Positions 36,589 to 46,235 are shown, counted from the first letter of the stretch. The stretch: 64,000 nt of DNA from Peptoclostridium sp965368085 (GCA_965368085.1 CBDULP010000007.1:1-64000); one strand, 5' to 3'. Numbers and translations: made by a program. The notes: a model not told the origin generated them from the letters alone.

Positions 36589-38250
36589 TTATTCTATAGT
36601 GAACTTCATCTTTATCCCCTTGCCGAGGAATTCTCCGCTTTGGGATTTGACCCCATCCTTTATGAAAAGATAGTAGACCCCGCCGCTGTTCCATGCATCC
36701 GCAGGCTGTATTTTAATATGGCTGGCATCAGTCAGGTTTACGCTGATGTCCGTCTTCAGCAAAACTCCGCCTTCGCTTTCACCAACAAATACATTCTGGC
36801 CGTTTACAGCGCTTCCGTCAAGAGGTTTGCTGAACTCCACTGTCCACTGCTTGTCAGAAGGCTGTCCGGCTTTTGGGGAAAAAGGCTCGTCCCATACGTA
36901 TGAAGGATCCATGTCCAGTTCTTCCCTTGTGTCTTCTTCAGGCTCCTGTTCAAGCTGAATGTACTCCTTGGCTCCCGTGCTTTCATTGGTATATACAAGC
37001 CTGTCGCCGTCAATGTAAAGGTCCGTAGAGTGAACCGAGTTGAACTGCTCTTCTCCTGTTCCATCTTTTTTTATTCTGTATATGTATCCTCCTTTGGAAT
37101 AGTTGCTGTAGTATATCCATTCCCCGCGACCTGCGATGTAATACGACCTGTCTCCATTGAGCTTTACATCCTCGCTTCCGTCGATAGAAACTTTGTGGAG
37201 TGTGTCTTCGTCCCCTTCACTGCTGTAGTATATATAGTCTGAATCGAAAGACGTATCCGACATTTCATGGAAATAGCTGTAATCGTCATACCCGGTCTGC
37301 TGGTAGTCCGACTGGTTCCAGTTGTGGTCATCGTCCAGATACTGCTGCGTGACAAGGAAGTATTTATAGCTGACTTTGTTCTTTCTGTCAGGTGTAGGGT
37401 CGTTCCACGTAGAATCTATGAAATACCAGCTTCCGCCGAGGTTGACACTGTTCCATGCATGGCCCACGCCTCCCGCATCCCCTGCCACGTATCTGCGTTC
37501 AAATCCAAGCTTGCCCAGCATTTTGTACTCCAGCAGCGCGTACGCCTGGCACACTCCCTTGCCTTCACTTAGTATGGCATATGGCGAATGGGCGCTTGCA
37601 AATGTGTCGTCGCCGTACTGCGTATTCAGAACTATATAGTCGTTTACGGCCTTGAGCTTTTCAAGGTCTGTCATACCCGGAAGGATTATGCTTGAGAGTA
37701 TTTCATCCGTTTCACTTTCTATGTAGTCCTCTTGCGATTTGCTGTGAAGGTAATTCACATTGAACGTTATAGTCGCATCGTTCACATAACCTGTAGCCGA
37801 CCATGAATACCCGCCCCTTGAGTTTGCAAGGTATTCGTCCTGCATGTCAATTTCAGCCAGTACCGCCTGAATATCGGGCTTTAGATTGCTCGTATCCCCC
37901 GTATAGTTTATTTCAAAGTTTTCTTCCCTGCTTGACATTTTGTTGTATATTGCGTCTTTAAGCTCTGAAAGGTCTCCAGCGATTTCTGCTGCCGCCGGAC
38001 TTACAGAGCTTTTGGAGATTCTTGAAGCTCCTTTTTCGCCCGTGTATATGATATCGGGGTTTACATAAGAGTCCGATTCGAATATAAACTCTTTTTCAAT
38101 GGCTGCAGATTCCCTTTGCTCAACTTGGTTGCCTGGTGCAGTTTCCACCACCGCGAAGCCCGCCTTTACAGCCAAAGATGGCTGTGCTTGTACGGCCATG
38201 AGCATCAGTCCCAGTACTGCCGCCGATACATATTTCACTCTATTTCCCAT
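36589..38250 (-). CDS. Secreted transglutaminase-like protein with C-terminal Ig-like domain
   Basis: 553 residues with a signal peptide at 1-28. The transglutaminase-like core has all three catalytic residues: Cys in GKGVCQAYA, His in GVGHAWN and Asp in FIDSTWND. A middle region of about 100 residues (YYIAGRGEWIYYSNYSKGGYIYRIKKDG) looks like a DUF5050-type beta propeller fragment. A C-terminal SbsA/Big_5 Ig-like domain follows (WTVEFSKPLDG ... VYYLFIKDGV). It could cross-link or cleave surface proteins or peptidoglycan. The ATG at 38250 is seven bases after GGAGG. Confidence 0.88.
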   Translation of the reverse strand: MGNRVKYVSAAVLGLMLMAVQAQPSLAVKAGFAVVETAPGNQVEQRESAAIEKEFIFESDSYVNPDIIYTGEKGASRISKSSVSPAAAEIAGDLSELKDAIYNKMSSREENFEINYTGDTSNLKPDIQAVLAEIDMQDEYLANSRGGYSWSATGYVNDATITFNVNYLHSKSQEDYIESETDEILSSIILPGMTDLEKLKAVNDYIVLNTQYGDDTFASAHSPYAILSEGKGVCQAYALLEYKMLGKLGFERRYVAGDAGGVGHAWNSVNLGGSWYFIDSTWNDPTPDRKNKVSYKYFLVTQQYLDDDHNWNQSDYQQTGYDDYSYFHEMSDTSFDSDYIYYSSEGDEDTLHKVSIDGSEDVKLNGDRSYYIAGRGEWIYYSNYSKGGYIYRIKKDGTGEEQFNSVHSTDLYIDGDRLVYTNESTGAKEYIQLEQEPEEDTREELDMDPSYVWDEPFSPKAGQPSDKQWTVEFSKPLDGSAVNGQNVFVGESEGGVLLKTDISVNLTDASHIKIQPADAWNSGGVYYLFIKDGVKSQSGEFLGKGIKMKFTIE

Positions 38251-38337
38251 ATTCATCCTCCTTCAGTTTTAAGTTTTAGATTTTCAAAACATATATTAGA
38301 ACTTCATTTCTTTTGTTAAAGAAATTATAGCATAAAA

Positions 38338-38369
38338 ATACCCCGCAAGTATTCCTACCTGCGAGGTAT
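38338..38369 (-). terminator. Terminator of the major surface protein gene
   Basis: A 10-bp stem (ATACCTCGCA with TGCGGGGTAT in minus-strand sequence, one G-U pair) is followed by T5. It lies about 130 bases after the stop. The gap at 38370-38498 holds nothing I recognise. Confidence 0.75.
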
Positions 38370-38498
38370 GTCTTTGTTTCATTAATTTTAGTTTAATGCT
38401 CTGCCACCGTTACACTAACCTTGATTACGAAATATGTTCGTTAGTTCGTGCCCGGCTCGACAACTTTTGGTTTTACAATCAAAGTATATTCAACTTTT

Positions 38499-41400
38499 TT
38501 ATGAAGTAACATCCGTTACAGCAACACTCACTTGATTTGCTACTGCTGCTTCTCCATCTGCATTTTTAGCAACAACTATTATGCTATGCGCTAATGCTGT
38601 ATCTGCACCAACAGAGAACGTTTCTGTTCCAACCGCTACTTCGCCTAATTTAGTTGTTCTTGCAGTACCATCTGCCGATGCATATATAACATAGTTCGTT
38701 ACTCCTGTTTCATCTCCCGCTTTTGTCCATGTTACATTTCCACCCATTTTATCTGCATTTGTATCTGTATCTGTAAATGCCAGTCCTGTTACTTTTGCTG
38801 TCGGAATTGCCACATCAGTTACCGCTGCAATTACTTGATTTGCTACTAATGCCTCTCCATCTGCATTTTTAGCAACAACTATTATGCTATGCGCTAATGC
38901 TGTATCTGCACCAACAGAGAACGTTTCTGTTCCAACCGCTACTTCGCCTAATTTAGTTGTTCTTGCAGTACCATCTGCCGATGCATATATAACATAGTGC
39001 GTTACTTCCGTTTCATCTCCCGCTTTTGTCCATGTTACATTTCCACCCATTTCATCTGCATCTGTATCTGTATCTGTAAATGCCAGTCCTGTTACCTTTA
39101 CTGTCGGAAGTACCTTTACTTCCACTTCCCCTATCACTCTTACATTTTCATCCTGATCAACTTGTCTTAAGAAAAGCATGTCTCCTGCAGAAACCGAGAA
39201 TAAATCATTGTCTACGGTAAATGCATCACCATCAATTTTCACCCAGCTGTCATCACTTACTTTTGTATTGATTCCTACGATATACTCAACCTTATTTGTG
39301 CCTAAATCAGTATTTAATGTTACATCTACATCGTCCCCATTTTCCATTGCTGAAGCTATAGAGATTGTGCTAAAGTCTATGCTGGCCTCAACTGTCACAT
39401 CTACATCCGATTCCAGGCTCTTTCCGTTAACAATCGTGAACCCTTGTTCAATGTTCATGCATGCGCCAAGTGCAGTTGCAAGTTCCTCATCAGAATTGCC
39501 TGCATCTGCTACATCTACAGTAATATCCGCTATTCCCTCGTCCGTTCCATCTACTTTGTAATTGCTATATGCAAAAGCAGTGTCAAACGCTGTACCAGTT
39601 GGCAGTTTCACTATCATAGCTTTGTTACTCTGTGCAAATGATATATTTGCAGCGTCTATCACATCATCAATTCCATCTGTAGTGACATCATTAGTAGCAT
39701 CCATGTCTATAGCGTTCTTAAGCGCAGTTCTTATATCTGCTCTCTTTGAAGTGTTCCAAGTAGCTCCACTTCCATTTATAAAGAATTCAAGCTCAAGTCC
39801 TCCGTTATCCTTAAGGCCCTTAACTGTTGCTTTATTCTCATCATTGTCATAATCACATATGAACTCAAGCTTTGCTTCATTAGGATTAACAACTTCTGAA
39901 CCATCTGAACCATCTGAAGCATTTGCTGAATCGTCTACATTATTTCCTGTGTTAGTCTGATCCGCATCACTCATGTTGTCTCCATAAGTAATTTCTGTCT
40001 TTTGTACCCCGTCAAGAATAACTGTTGGAGCATATGAGCCCTCTTCGCCTTCCGGCTTGTCTATTTCTATATCTCCAAAAGCTCCCTTTGCACTTGTTTC
40101 ATCTACAAGTGTTACCTCATGTGCATCATCGCTTGGATGTATAGCTGTATTTGCTACTGAAGCGCCTTCTTCAATCACTACCTTTACATCCATTGTATTT
40201 GCTATTTCAAGATTTGTAACCCTTACATCGTTTCCAAAATGAACACAGTTAAGATCATCACTCGATTCTATCTTAACTCCGTCTACAGTTACATTTTCAA
40301 AACGAGCTGTTCCAGTTGCTCCTACATTTACTGTTATATCTCCAGTTACATTAAGATTTTCAACCAGAACTTCTTTGCACGTTCCAAGAGTAAGCTTTCC
40401 GTTATATGTCTTGTTTTTTCCGTCTATGTGCAGCTTGTCTGTCGCCGCTCTTGCAAACTCAAGGTCTGCTTTTGAAGTAATGTGATCATCCATGATTATC
40501 TGTTTCACATCATTGTCTATCATCACTTCAGCAAGATTGTTTACATCGCTTACTTTTCTTGTGTTTCTAGAGTTTGTATATGACACTTTTACATCCTCTA
40601 GGCCGTCAATGCTTTCCAAGAATTTTTCAAATTCGCCATCGTCGCCTTCCAGCAGATCTCCAAGGCCCATGCTAACATCTTCACTGGTAGGAAGTGCACT
40701 CATATTAGCTCCTTCGCTGTCAGTTATCATTTTTATCTCTTCTTCTTTAAGAACTTTTCCCTTTTCATCATAGGCCGTAAGTGTCATTTCAATAGTTTCA
40801 TCACTTATTCCTACAATACTTGATATGAACTCTCCTGCATTTCTTCCCTCTGACATATATTCTTCCTTGCTGAAGAAATTGCTTGCATCCATATTGACAA
40901 ATTCAATTTTCATTTTTTCAACTTCCGATGTACCAGTAACTATTACACTTGTAATATACTTGGAATCTGGATTGCCCGGGTCAGCTTTTGTGTGGGCAAC
41001 TTTAATTGCCGATATCTTCTTTCCTGGTTGAGTAATCTCTACATCATAGAAAGTGTTGTATTCAAGAACATCACTTTTCAAGAAATCAGTATCGTCTACA
41101 AATATTACATCCATTCCTGGATTCAAATCCTCCGCTGTGAACTTTACTTCATAATCCTCAGCCTGCTTGTATCCATCACTAAATGTTATAGATCCAGCCG
41201 GGAATGTAACCACATATGGAGTCTCTTTCTTTCCAAGATTATCGAATGCAATCTCTATTCCGCCTGTATCAGCATCCTTATTTACGTCAATTGAATACGC
41301 TGCATATTCATCATCGACTGTGACATCGCCTTTAGTAATATCTGATACAGTTCTTCCTTTGTCGAATACCATCTTGATAACTTTCTGGTTAGTAGGGGTT

Positions 41401-41549
41401 CCAGTTACTTCTTCAAAATAATATGTGTACGGAAGTGTAGAATAAGCGTATGCTACACCCATTTGAGCTATAGGAGCCATAAATGCCGCCAATAGCATTA
41501 GAGCTGAAATTGCAATAGAAAAAGCTCTTTTAAAATTAGATTTTTGCAT
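38499..41549 (-). CDS. Probable major S-layer/surface protein with duplicated C-terminal modules
   Basis: 1016 residues with a signal peptide at 1-35 (ending VAYAYS). The N-terminal third is Ig-like. A central region near 330-480 has short beta rungs such as NLNVTGDITVNVGATGTARF, suggesting a beta helix. Two nearly identical 101-residue FN3-like units make up the C-terminus (MGGNVTWTKAGDET ... YVIYASADG). It is rich in Asp, Ala, Thr and Val with few Cys, as is usual for S-layer proteins. It has its own strong GGGAGG site, terminator and leader, consistent with high expression. No SLH or CWB2 domain is visible, so its wall anchor is unclear. Confidence 0.75.
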   Translation of the reverse strand: MQKSNFKRAFSIAISALMLLAAFMAPIAQMGVAYAYSTLPYTYYFEEVTGTPTNQKVIKMVFDKGRTVSDITKGDVTVDDEYAAYSIDVNKDADTGGIEIAFDNLGKKETPYVVTFPAGSITFSDGYKQAEDYEVKFTAEDLNPGMDVIFVDDTDFLKSDVLEYNTFYDVEITQPGKKISAIKVAHTKADPGNPDSKYITSVIVTGTSEVEKMKIEFVNMDASNFFSKEEYMSEGRNAGEFISSIVGISDETIEMTLTAYDEKGKVLKEEEIKMITDSEGANMSALPTSEDVSMGLGDLLEGDDGEFEKFLESIDGLEDVKVSYTNSRNTRKVSDVNNLAEVMIDNDVKQIIMDDHITSKADLEFARAATDKLHIDGKNKTYNGKLTLGTCKEVLVENLNVTGDITVNVGATGTARFENVTVDGVKIESSDDLNCVHFGNDVRVTNLEIANTMDVKVVIEEGASVANTAIHPSDDAHEVTLVDETSAKGAFGDIEIDKPEGEEGSYAPTVILDGVQKTEITYGDNMSDADQTNTGNNVDDSANASDGSDGSEVVNPNEAKLEFICDYDNDENKATVKGLKDNGGLELEFFINGSGATWNTSKRADIRTALKNAIDMDATNDVTTDGIDDVIDAANISFAQSNKAMIVKLPTGTAFDTAFAYSNYKVDGTDEGIADITVDVADAGNSDEELATALGACMNIEQGFTIVNGKSLESDVDVTVEASIDFSTISIASAMENGDDVDVTLNTDLGTNKVEYIVGINTKVSDDSWVKIDGDAFTVDNDLFSVSAGDMLFLRQVDQDENVRVIGEVEVKVLPTVKVTGLAFTDTDTDADEMGGNVTWTKAGDETEVTHYVIYASADGTARTTKLGEVAVGTETFSVGADTALAHSIIVVAKNADGEALVANQVIAAVTDVAIPTAKVTGLAFTDTDTNADKMGGNVTWTKAGDETGVTNYVIYASADGTARTTKLGEVAVGTETFSVGADTALAHSIIVVAKNADGEAAVANQVSVAVTDVTS
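38505..39110. repeat. Two tandem 303-bp coding repeats
   Basis: The segment is duplicated with a period of exactly 303 bases (101 codons). The string beginning at 38561 reappears at 38864. Across most of the unit the two copies are identical, including synonymous positions. The few differences lie at the edges and around the H/N-YVIYASADG region. This points to a recent duplication or ongoing gene conversion. Confidence 0.92.
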
Positions 41550-41624
41550 AATTGATCCTCCCTTTAGTTTTTTTGGACTCGTGTCCCTGATTAAAATTTA
41601 ATTACTTTAAGCTAACTTTCCCAA

Positions 41625-41634
41625 CCACCTCCTT
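41625..41634 (-). promoter_or_regulatory. Extra Shine-Dalgarno-like stretch in the surface-protein leader
   Basis: AAGGAGGTGG on the minus strand is close to a perfect match to the 16S anti-Shine-Dalgarno sequence. It lies about 76 bases before the ATG at 41549, which has its own GGGAGG, and no open frame follows it. TTGACA at 41652-41657 and TATATT at 41635-41640 lie just upstream but only 11 bases apart, so the promoter is unclear. The position recalls the STAB-SD stabiliser of Bacillus cry3 mRNA. Confidence 0.5.
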
Positions 41635-41698
41635 AATATAGTGTTTTTTGATGTCAATTTTATCTTAACCGGTGTACCGGCTAGCGTCTTACTCTGTA

Positions 41699-43189
41699 CT
41701 AATGATACGGAACATTAATTGTTCTTGTTTCAAGAAGGTTGTTCTTTGCTCCATAAAGTTCTATATCTGCGCTAGATTCTCCTATAAGTATGGTTGTATA
41801 TTTTACAAAATTGTTGTCTCCTTTATAGTTCATCATTTCACCATTCACTTTCACATAAAGTACCGCATTGTCCGTCTCAACAGAAATAACATGTATTTTT
41901 CTTGTTGATATATATCCAGCTTCTATTGAATAACTTTTCATATACGAGGATAGCGCATCAACAGTTATTGGAGAACTGGCACTTTTTACCTCCCCATTTT
42001 TATAAGACACGCTGTAGACAACATTCTGCTGTTCCAATTTCTGGCCTACGCTTTTGGTTTTAACAGTTATTGAACTCTTGTCCGATGACATTTCAAGACT
42101 CGAAAGAGCAAGTCTATCCGAGCTTGTTCCACCATTTACAGTCCTTTTAACTTCAAATTCAGAAAGTGATGCAGTCTCTCCCGTTGTAAATGGCTTATCA
42201 AAAGTAACCCTTATTGTATCCTCACTAGACCCGTCATTGTATGCTGTAACAGTCTTTACCACTCTATCTATCCCCGGAATCTCTTCTGCTGAAGGTATAC
42301 TTACCTCCACAGGTGTTCCCGCAGGGGTTGTCGCAGTTGCCTTTTCCCTCACGAGTATGTCTTTTCCCTTGACGCTTTCAGGAAGTCCCGCAGCCGAATC
42401 GTAAGTTGTCCATGTGCTGCTTCCTTCCACTTGGTACTCGTAAGTCTTTCCTGACTCAAGACCCTGAAGCTTGTTGTCGTCGTTTACAGGATTCACTGGT
42501 ATTTCAGGTGCTTCCGGAACTGTCGTTCCTGCCGCTATTCCTGTAACCTTTTCTGATACGGCCTTGCCGTCATATGTAAGAGTATATTCACTTCCGCCTG
42601 TCTGCGCCGATGTAGTAAGAACCACAACCTTGTTCGAACTTCCCGCCTTTATAGCCGCACTTTCAACTGTAAGGCCGCCAGTGAATGTGAATTTATCCTT
42701 TGCATAGTCCGTTGTTTCAAGAGCACTTGAGAATATGACCTCGACCGATGTGTTGCTTACGGCGTATGCGCTTGAAACCGTCTTTCCAGTTTCTTCTCCA
42801 CCGTCGTCATCGTCTCCGCCCGACGATAGAATAACTACATTTCCATTGCTCTCAACCAGTTTGTCCGGTGCAGCTTGAGTCTGGTTCGCAGTATCGCTTG
42901 CAAATTCGTCAAAATCACTCACTCCACCTGCAAGGTAGTCTGAAAATTTTGCAGATTTCCCATTAAGATCTATTATTACTGTTGATGGGTCTGACGGTCC
43001 GAATATATTCCCAAAATCATCGTCATGCGTAGTTATGTATTCGATGCTGTAGAATGTATCCCCAATTTGTATTCCCTGCACACTATTCCCTTCATGCTCA
43101 TATGCATATGCTGGTACAAACTGGCCAATCGCAAGTACAAGAGATAGAATCAAAGACAAGCACAGCTTCGTCAATTTTTTTATATTCAT
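41699..43189 (-). CDS. Secreted surface protein with Ig-like and DUF4073-like regions
   Basis: 496 residues with a signal peptide at 1-29. An acidic GGDDDDGGEE linker near residue 128 is followed by an Ig-like unit. Then comes a segment (LQGLESGKTYEYQVEGSSTW ... VREKA) that fits the DUF4073-type surface repeat, then a second Ig-like unit with IRVTFDKPF. No anchor or catalytic motif is visible. It lies 47 bases downstream of the 224-residue protein gene, so the two may be co-transcribed. Confidence 0.8.
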   Translation of the reverse strand: MNIKKLTKLCLSLILSLVLAIGQFVPAYAYEHEGNSVQGIQIGDTFYSIEYITTHDDDFGNIFGPSDPSTVIIDLNGKSAKFSDYLAGGVSDFDEFASDTANQTQAAPDKLVESNGNVVILSSGGDDDDGGEETGKTVSSAYAVSNTSVEVIFSSALETTDYAKDKFTFTGGLTVESAAIKAGSSNKVVVLTTSAQTGGSEYTLTYDGKAVSEKVTGIAAGTTVPEAPEIPVNPVNDDNKLQGLESGKTYEYQVEGSSTWTTYDSAAGLPESVKGKDILVREKATATTPAGTPVEVSIPSAEEIPGIDRVVKTVTAYNDGSSEDTIRVTFDKPFTTGETASLSEFEVKRTVNGGTSSDRLALSSLEMSSDKSSITVKTKSVGQKLEQQNVVYSVSYKNGEVKSASSPITVDALSSYMKSYSIEAGYISTRKIHVISVETDNAVLYVKVNGEMMNYKGDNNFVKYTTILIGESSADIELYGAKNNLLETRTINVPYH

Positions 43190-43235
43190 ACTTTTTCCTT
43201 CCTTTCAAAATCTTTTTATGATTTTTTCGCTGCTT

Positions 43236-43910
43236 TTACTGTTCGCTTTCTATAGACAGCTGCTCTAAAATCGTTGAGCCGCTGTAGGCCTTTATAGTCA
43301 CTGTTGTTCCTTCTTGAACAGCCGGGAATATACTCCATGAAAACGCGCCGTTTTCAAGATTTGCAGTCTTGGCTTTATCGCCATATTCTACAATGACCCT
43401 ATCCGCACCTGTTGTCGTTCCACTAACATACGTAACGGCTGAGCTTCCTACAGCACTTGCATCGTATATGTGCTCGCCCTGCACCATAAACTCGCATACA
43501 ATTCCTTTTTCAAGTTTTTCCCCATTTGACGAACCTACTGCGTTTGAATCCATTTCCGGAGAGTCTATTATCAGGTAATATGAACTTCCCAGTTTAAACT
43601 CCTCAATCGGATTAACCTTTATGTGCTTTAAACCTTCAACGCTTGTTTTGACATCAACTGGAGCCGACCCTTCTTTTTCTACAATACGCACTCCTGTACT
43701 TGTAGCCGAGTCTACATTCTTTGAAAATATTATGTTGAATTCCTTTGACTTTTGAACATTCAACTTTTCACTGTGCATTTCATAGCCGTGCTCGTCTGTA
43801 AGATATTCGGCCATATCGACTGCCGCAAAGGAATTCGCCGATGTCGCAAGCATCATCGCAGCGACTAGCATCACCGGCAAAACTTTTTTGATTAAAAATT
43901 TAAGTTTCAA
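43236..43910 (-). CDS. Small secreted protein: SbsA-like Ig domain plus SIFPG module
   Basis: 224 residues: signal peptide at 1-30, an SbsA-type Ig-like domain at about 45-145 (KEFNIIFSKNVDSAT ... SYYLIIDSPEMD), then one C-terminal module of about 75 residues with FSWSIFPAVQEGTTVTIKAY. The same two domains flank the much larger middle of the next protein upstream (43959-46235). This gene therefore looks like a reduced version of that one. The start is a TTG seven bases after GGGGGTG. Confidence 0.8.
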   Translation of the reverse strand: MKLKFLIKKVLPVMLVAAMMLATSANSFAAVDMAEYLTDEHGYEMHSEKLNVQKSKEFNIIFSKNVDSATSTGVRIVEKEGSAPVDVKTSVEGLKHIKVNPIEEFKLGSSYYLIIDSPEMDSNAVGSSNGEKLEKGIVCEFMVQGEHIYDASAVGSSAVTYVSGTTTGADRVIVEYGDKAKTANLENGAFSWSIFPAVQEGTTVTIKAYSGSTILEQLSIESEQ

Positions 43911-43958
43911 TTTAACACCCCCATGATTATTGATAAAAAATGTATTTTATAAAAGCAT

Positions 43959-46235
43959 CTATTGGACTTCGACGCTCGTTTCTACAACAACAGTGTTACC
44001 TTCATAGCCCTTCACGGTGACCGTATCACCCTTTTGAAGCCCTGGGAATATGCTCCACAAGAACGTTTTGTCATCCTTGAGCTCCGCCGGTTTTGTCTTA
44101 TCTTCATATAAGACATCCACTTTGGTTATTGTCTCCTTGTATTTTCCTGTAACCAATGTTGCTGCCGTTCCTACAGCCTTCACATCATAAATTTTTGGTA
44201 TCTCGGCCGCCTGCCCAACCGTCACTTCTACAGTCTCGGCAAGACCGTCTTCGGTATAAGCCTTCACTATAACATTGTCTCCATTTTTCAGCCCCGGGAA
44301 TATACTCCAAAGGAATGTTCCATCGTCCTTGAGCTCTGCTGGTTTTGTTTTGCCGTCATATAAAACATCCACCTTAGTAACATCGCTTTCATACATTCCT
44401 GTAACCAGTGTCGCCGCTGTTCCAATAGCCTGAACGTATTTGATCTTCCCATCACCAGAAGGCGGCGTAGTTCCTCCGTCATCCTTTTCATATGATGTCT
44501 GTTCTCCTTCAAGGTCTATCCAGTCCTCTTCGTTGACAGTCGATACGTCATATGTTCCTTCCTCCAGGTTTTCTTGGTCTTCATCGTCTATCTTGAAGAA
44601 TGCCACAAGCCCCTTTTGGAAATCACATGTCGAAAGAATTTCAAGATCTCCCTTTTTAAGCTTGAGCTTCTTGCCTAGAGTATACATTTCCCTATCGAGG
44701 TTGACTTTAAATATTAGCGTATCCGGATCTATATCCCCCACCTTGGAAAATGTAATCTTATCCATGTCCTCGTCGTCTATTTGAACATAGTGTCCATTTT
44801 TAAAAAGTGCACTGACGCTTGCATCTCCTATGTCCAACACTCCGTCTGAATAATAGTTTATTGTCTCGGCCTTTCCCGCCGCCACAACAAGCTCTGCGGG
44901 GCTTCCGACATTTATATTCTGAAATATCTTATCCTCCAAACCTGAAAGCTCAACCTTTTCAAATGTAGGCGTATTTATATATACCATGTCCACTTCGCCT
45001 TCCGACTCCACATTGCAGCCCGCATACAGCCTAAGCGCGGAATCGACATCTGCCTTGAGCTTAAGCTTCAGCGTCCCATCCTCCATGGAATTCGACGAAA
45101 CCTCTATCCTGCCATACGACCCTTCCTGCGAGCTCAGCGTCACAGGCACAACCCCAAGGTCTATTATCGTCTTGTATATCTGCGATTTAGATTCCGTATC
45201 ATTTATCTCGACATATGCTCCCATTGAACTTTTGATGCTGAATATATCTGTTTCAAGCGAGTCTATGTCTATTGTCTTTTCAGCCGAGCCCGCCGAAAGA
45301 ACCTCCACTCTTTGAGCCTTTACGTTCTTGATTCTGCACGTTCCCGATATTCCCGGGTTTATATACAGGGTTCCTTCAACCTCTACATTTTCAAGGCTCA
45401 TTCCATTTGCCCCTATATAAAGGTCTCCCTCTATTATCGCGTTTTCAATTTCCTGCTCTTTTTGAGTTATCGAAACCGAACCCGCAGTCTCTTTTTTGAG
45501 ATACTGCTCATTTCCACTTATGGACGAACCCCCGTTCGTATGAGTCATCTCTTTTGTATAATCGCTTCCAAGTCCTTTATACTGAGAACTTTTGACGTCC
45601 TTTGACACGAAAAGCTCGACCCTTTGGTCCTCTCCCACACTTTCTGAAAGAGTAAGGCTTACGCTCTTACCATCGGGTGAGACCGATGCACTCTTTGGAA
45701 CAGCTCCCGCAACCTCGTAATTTTCTATTGTTGAAGCACTTACTTCGTCAACATAAGTGCTGAATACCATCTTCACCTTATTTTCAGCAGTAAAATAAGC
45801 ACTTTGAAGTGTAAATCCTGTATATTCCCCCTGAGACTGTACTGTCGCCTTTGAAAATAAACCCTTCGATATAATATTTTCTCCAGCCCCATCTGAAACA
45901 CCAGGATCTACAACTATATAGTACTGGGCTCCCTGCTCAAGGCTCTGCTTGGGAGTCAGCCTGAACACATTCGGATTTATCTTTTCTTCGTATGTGGAAA
46001 CAACTGAACCGTTGGTGTCCACAAGGCTTATGTATTTTCTAGCACTGTCTGTATCAAATTCCTTGGTAAAGCTTATGTTGAAACGCTTATCCTTTGACAC
46101 TTCGTATATGGATGGAAATCTGTTATAACCCTTGCTCTTCAAAGTCTCTTCGAAGCTTTCGGCATATGATACAGGCATTTGGCAGATAAGCATTGCCACT
46201 GCCGTCAAAGCAGCAAGTTTCCGACTCACATTCAT
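43959..46235 (-). CDS. Secreted beta-helix-like surface protein with two SIFPG modules
   Basis: About 758 residues from the ATG at 46235, giving a normal 25-residue signal peptide ending VSYA. The frame is open to an ATG at 46307, so a longer n-region is possible. An SbsA-type Ig-like domain lies at about 30-130 (RFNISFTKEFDTDSA) and a second Ig-like unit at 130-230. A long region of short beta rungs follows (VEGTLYINPGISGTCRIKNV). Two C-terminal modules of 84 residues each carry FLWSIFPGL, and a Gly/Pro/Asp linker (DDGGTTPPSGDG) precedes them. No anchor domain is recognised. It is the first gene of the surface bank. Confidence 0.78.
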   Translation of the reverse strand: MNVSRKLAALTAVAMLICQMPVSYAESFEETLKSKGYNRFPSIYEVSKDKRFNISFTKEFDTDSARKYISLVDTNGSVVSTYEEKINPNVFRLTPKQSLEQGAQYYIVVDPGVSDGAGENIISKGLFSKATVQSQGEYTGFTLQSAYFTAENKVKMVFSTYVDEVSASTIENYEVAGAVPKSASVSPDGKSVSLTLSESVGEDQRVELFVSKDVKSSQYKGLGSDYTKEMTHTNGGSSISGNEQYLKKETAGSVSITQKEQEIENAIIEGDLYIGANGMSLENVEVEGTLYINPGISGTCRIKNVKAQRVEVLSAGSAEKTIDIDSLETDIFSIKSSMGAYVEINDTESKSQIYKTIIDLGVVPVTLSSQEGSYGRIEVSSNSMEDGTLKLKLKADVDSALRLYAGCNVESEGEVDMVYINTPTFEKVELSGLEDKIFQNINVGSPAELVVAAGKAETINYYSDGVLDIGDASVSALFKNGHYVQIDDEDMDKITFSKVGDIDPDTLIFKVNLDREMYTLGKKLKLKKGDLEILSTCDFQKGLVAFFKIDDEDQENLEEGTYDVSTVNEEDWIDLEGEQTSYEKDDGGTTPPSGDGKIKYVQAIGTAATLVTGMYESDVTKVDVLYDGKTKPAELKDDGTFLWSIFPGLKNGDNVIVKAYTEDGLAETVEVTVGQAAEIPKIYDVKAVGTAATLVTGKYKETITKVDVLYEDKTKPAELKDDKTFLWSIFPGLQKGDTVTVKGYEGNTVVVETSVEVQ
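43962..44440. repeat. Two tandem coding repeats (84 codons)
   Basis: The stretch encoding WSIFPG recurs with a period of 252 bases (44044 and 44296). The copies differ at many silent and some coding sites, so this duplication is older than the one at 38.5 kb. A third, more distant copy is in the adjacent gene at about 43239-43470. Confidence 0.85.

Noticed and set aside
38380..38480. A tRNA-like segment after the major surface protein
   Set aside because: A short TTCG and GGCTCGA stretch caught the eye, but no cloverleaf or CCA-type acceptor stem can be drawn.
41635..41657. TTGACA and TATATT as the S-layer gene promoter
   Set aside because: The two hexamers are only 11 bases apart, too close for a sigma-A promoter, so I do not list it as one.
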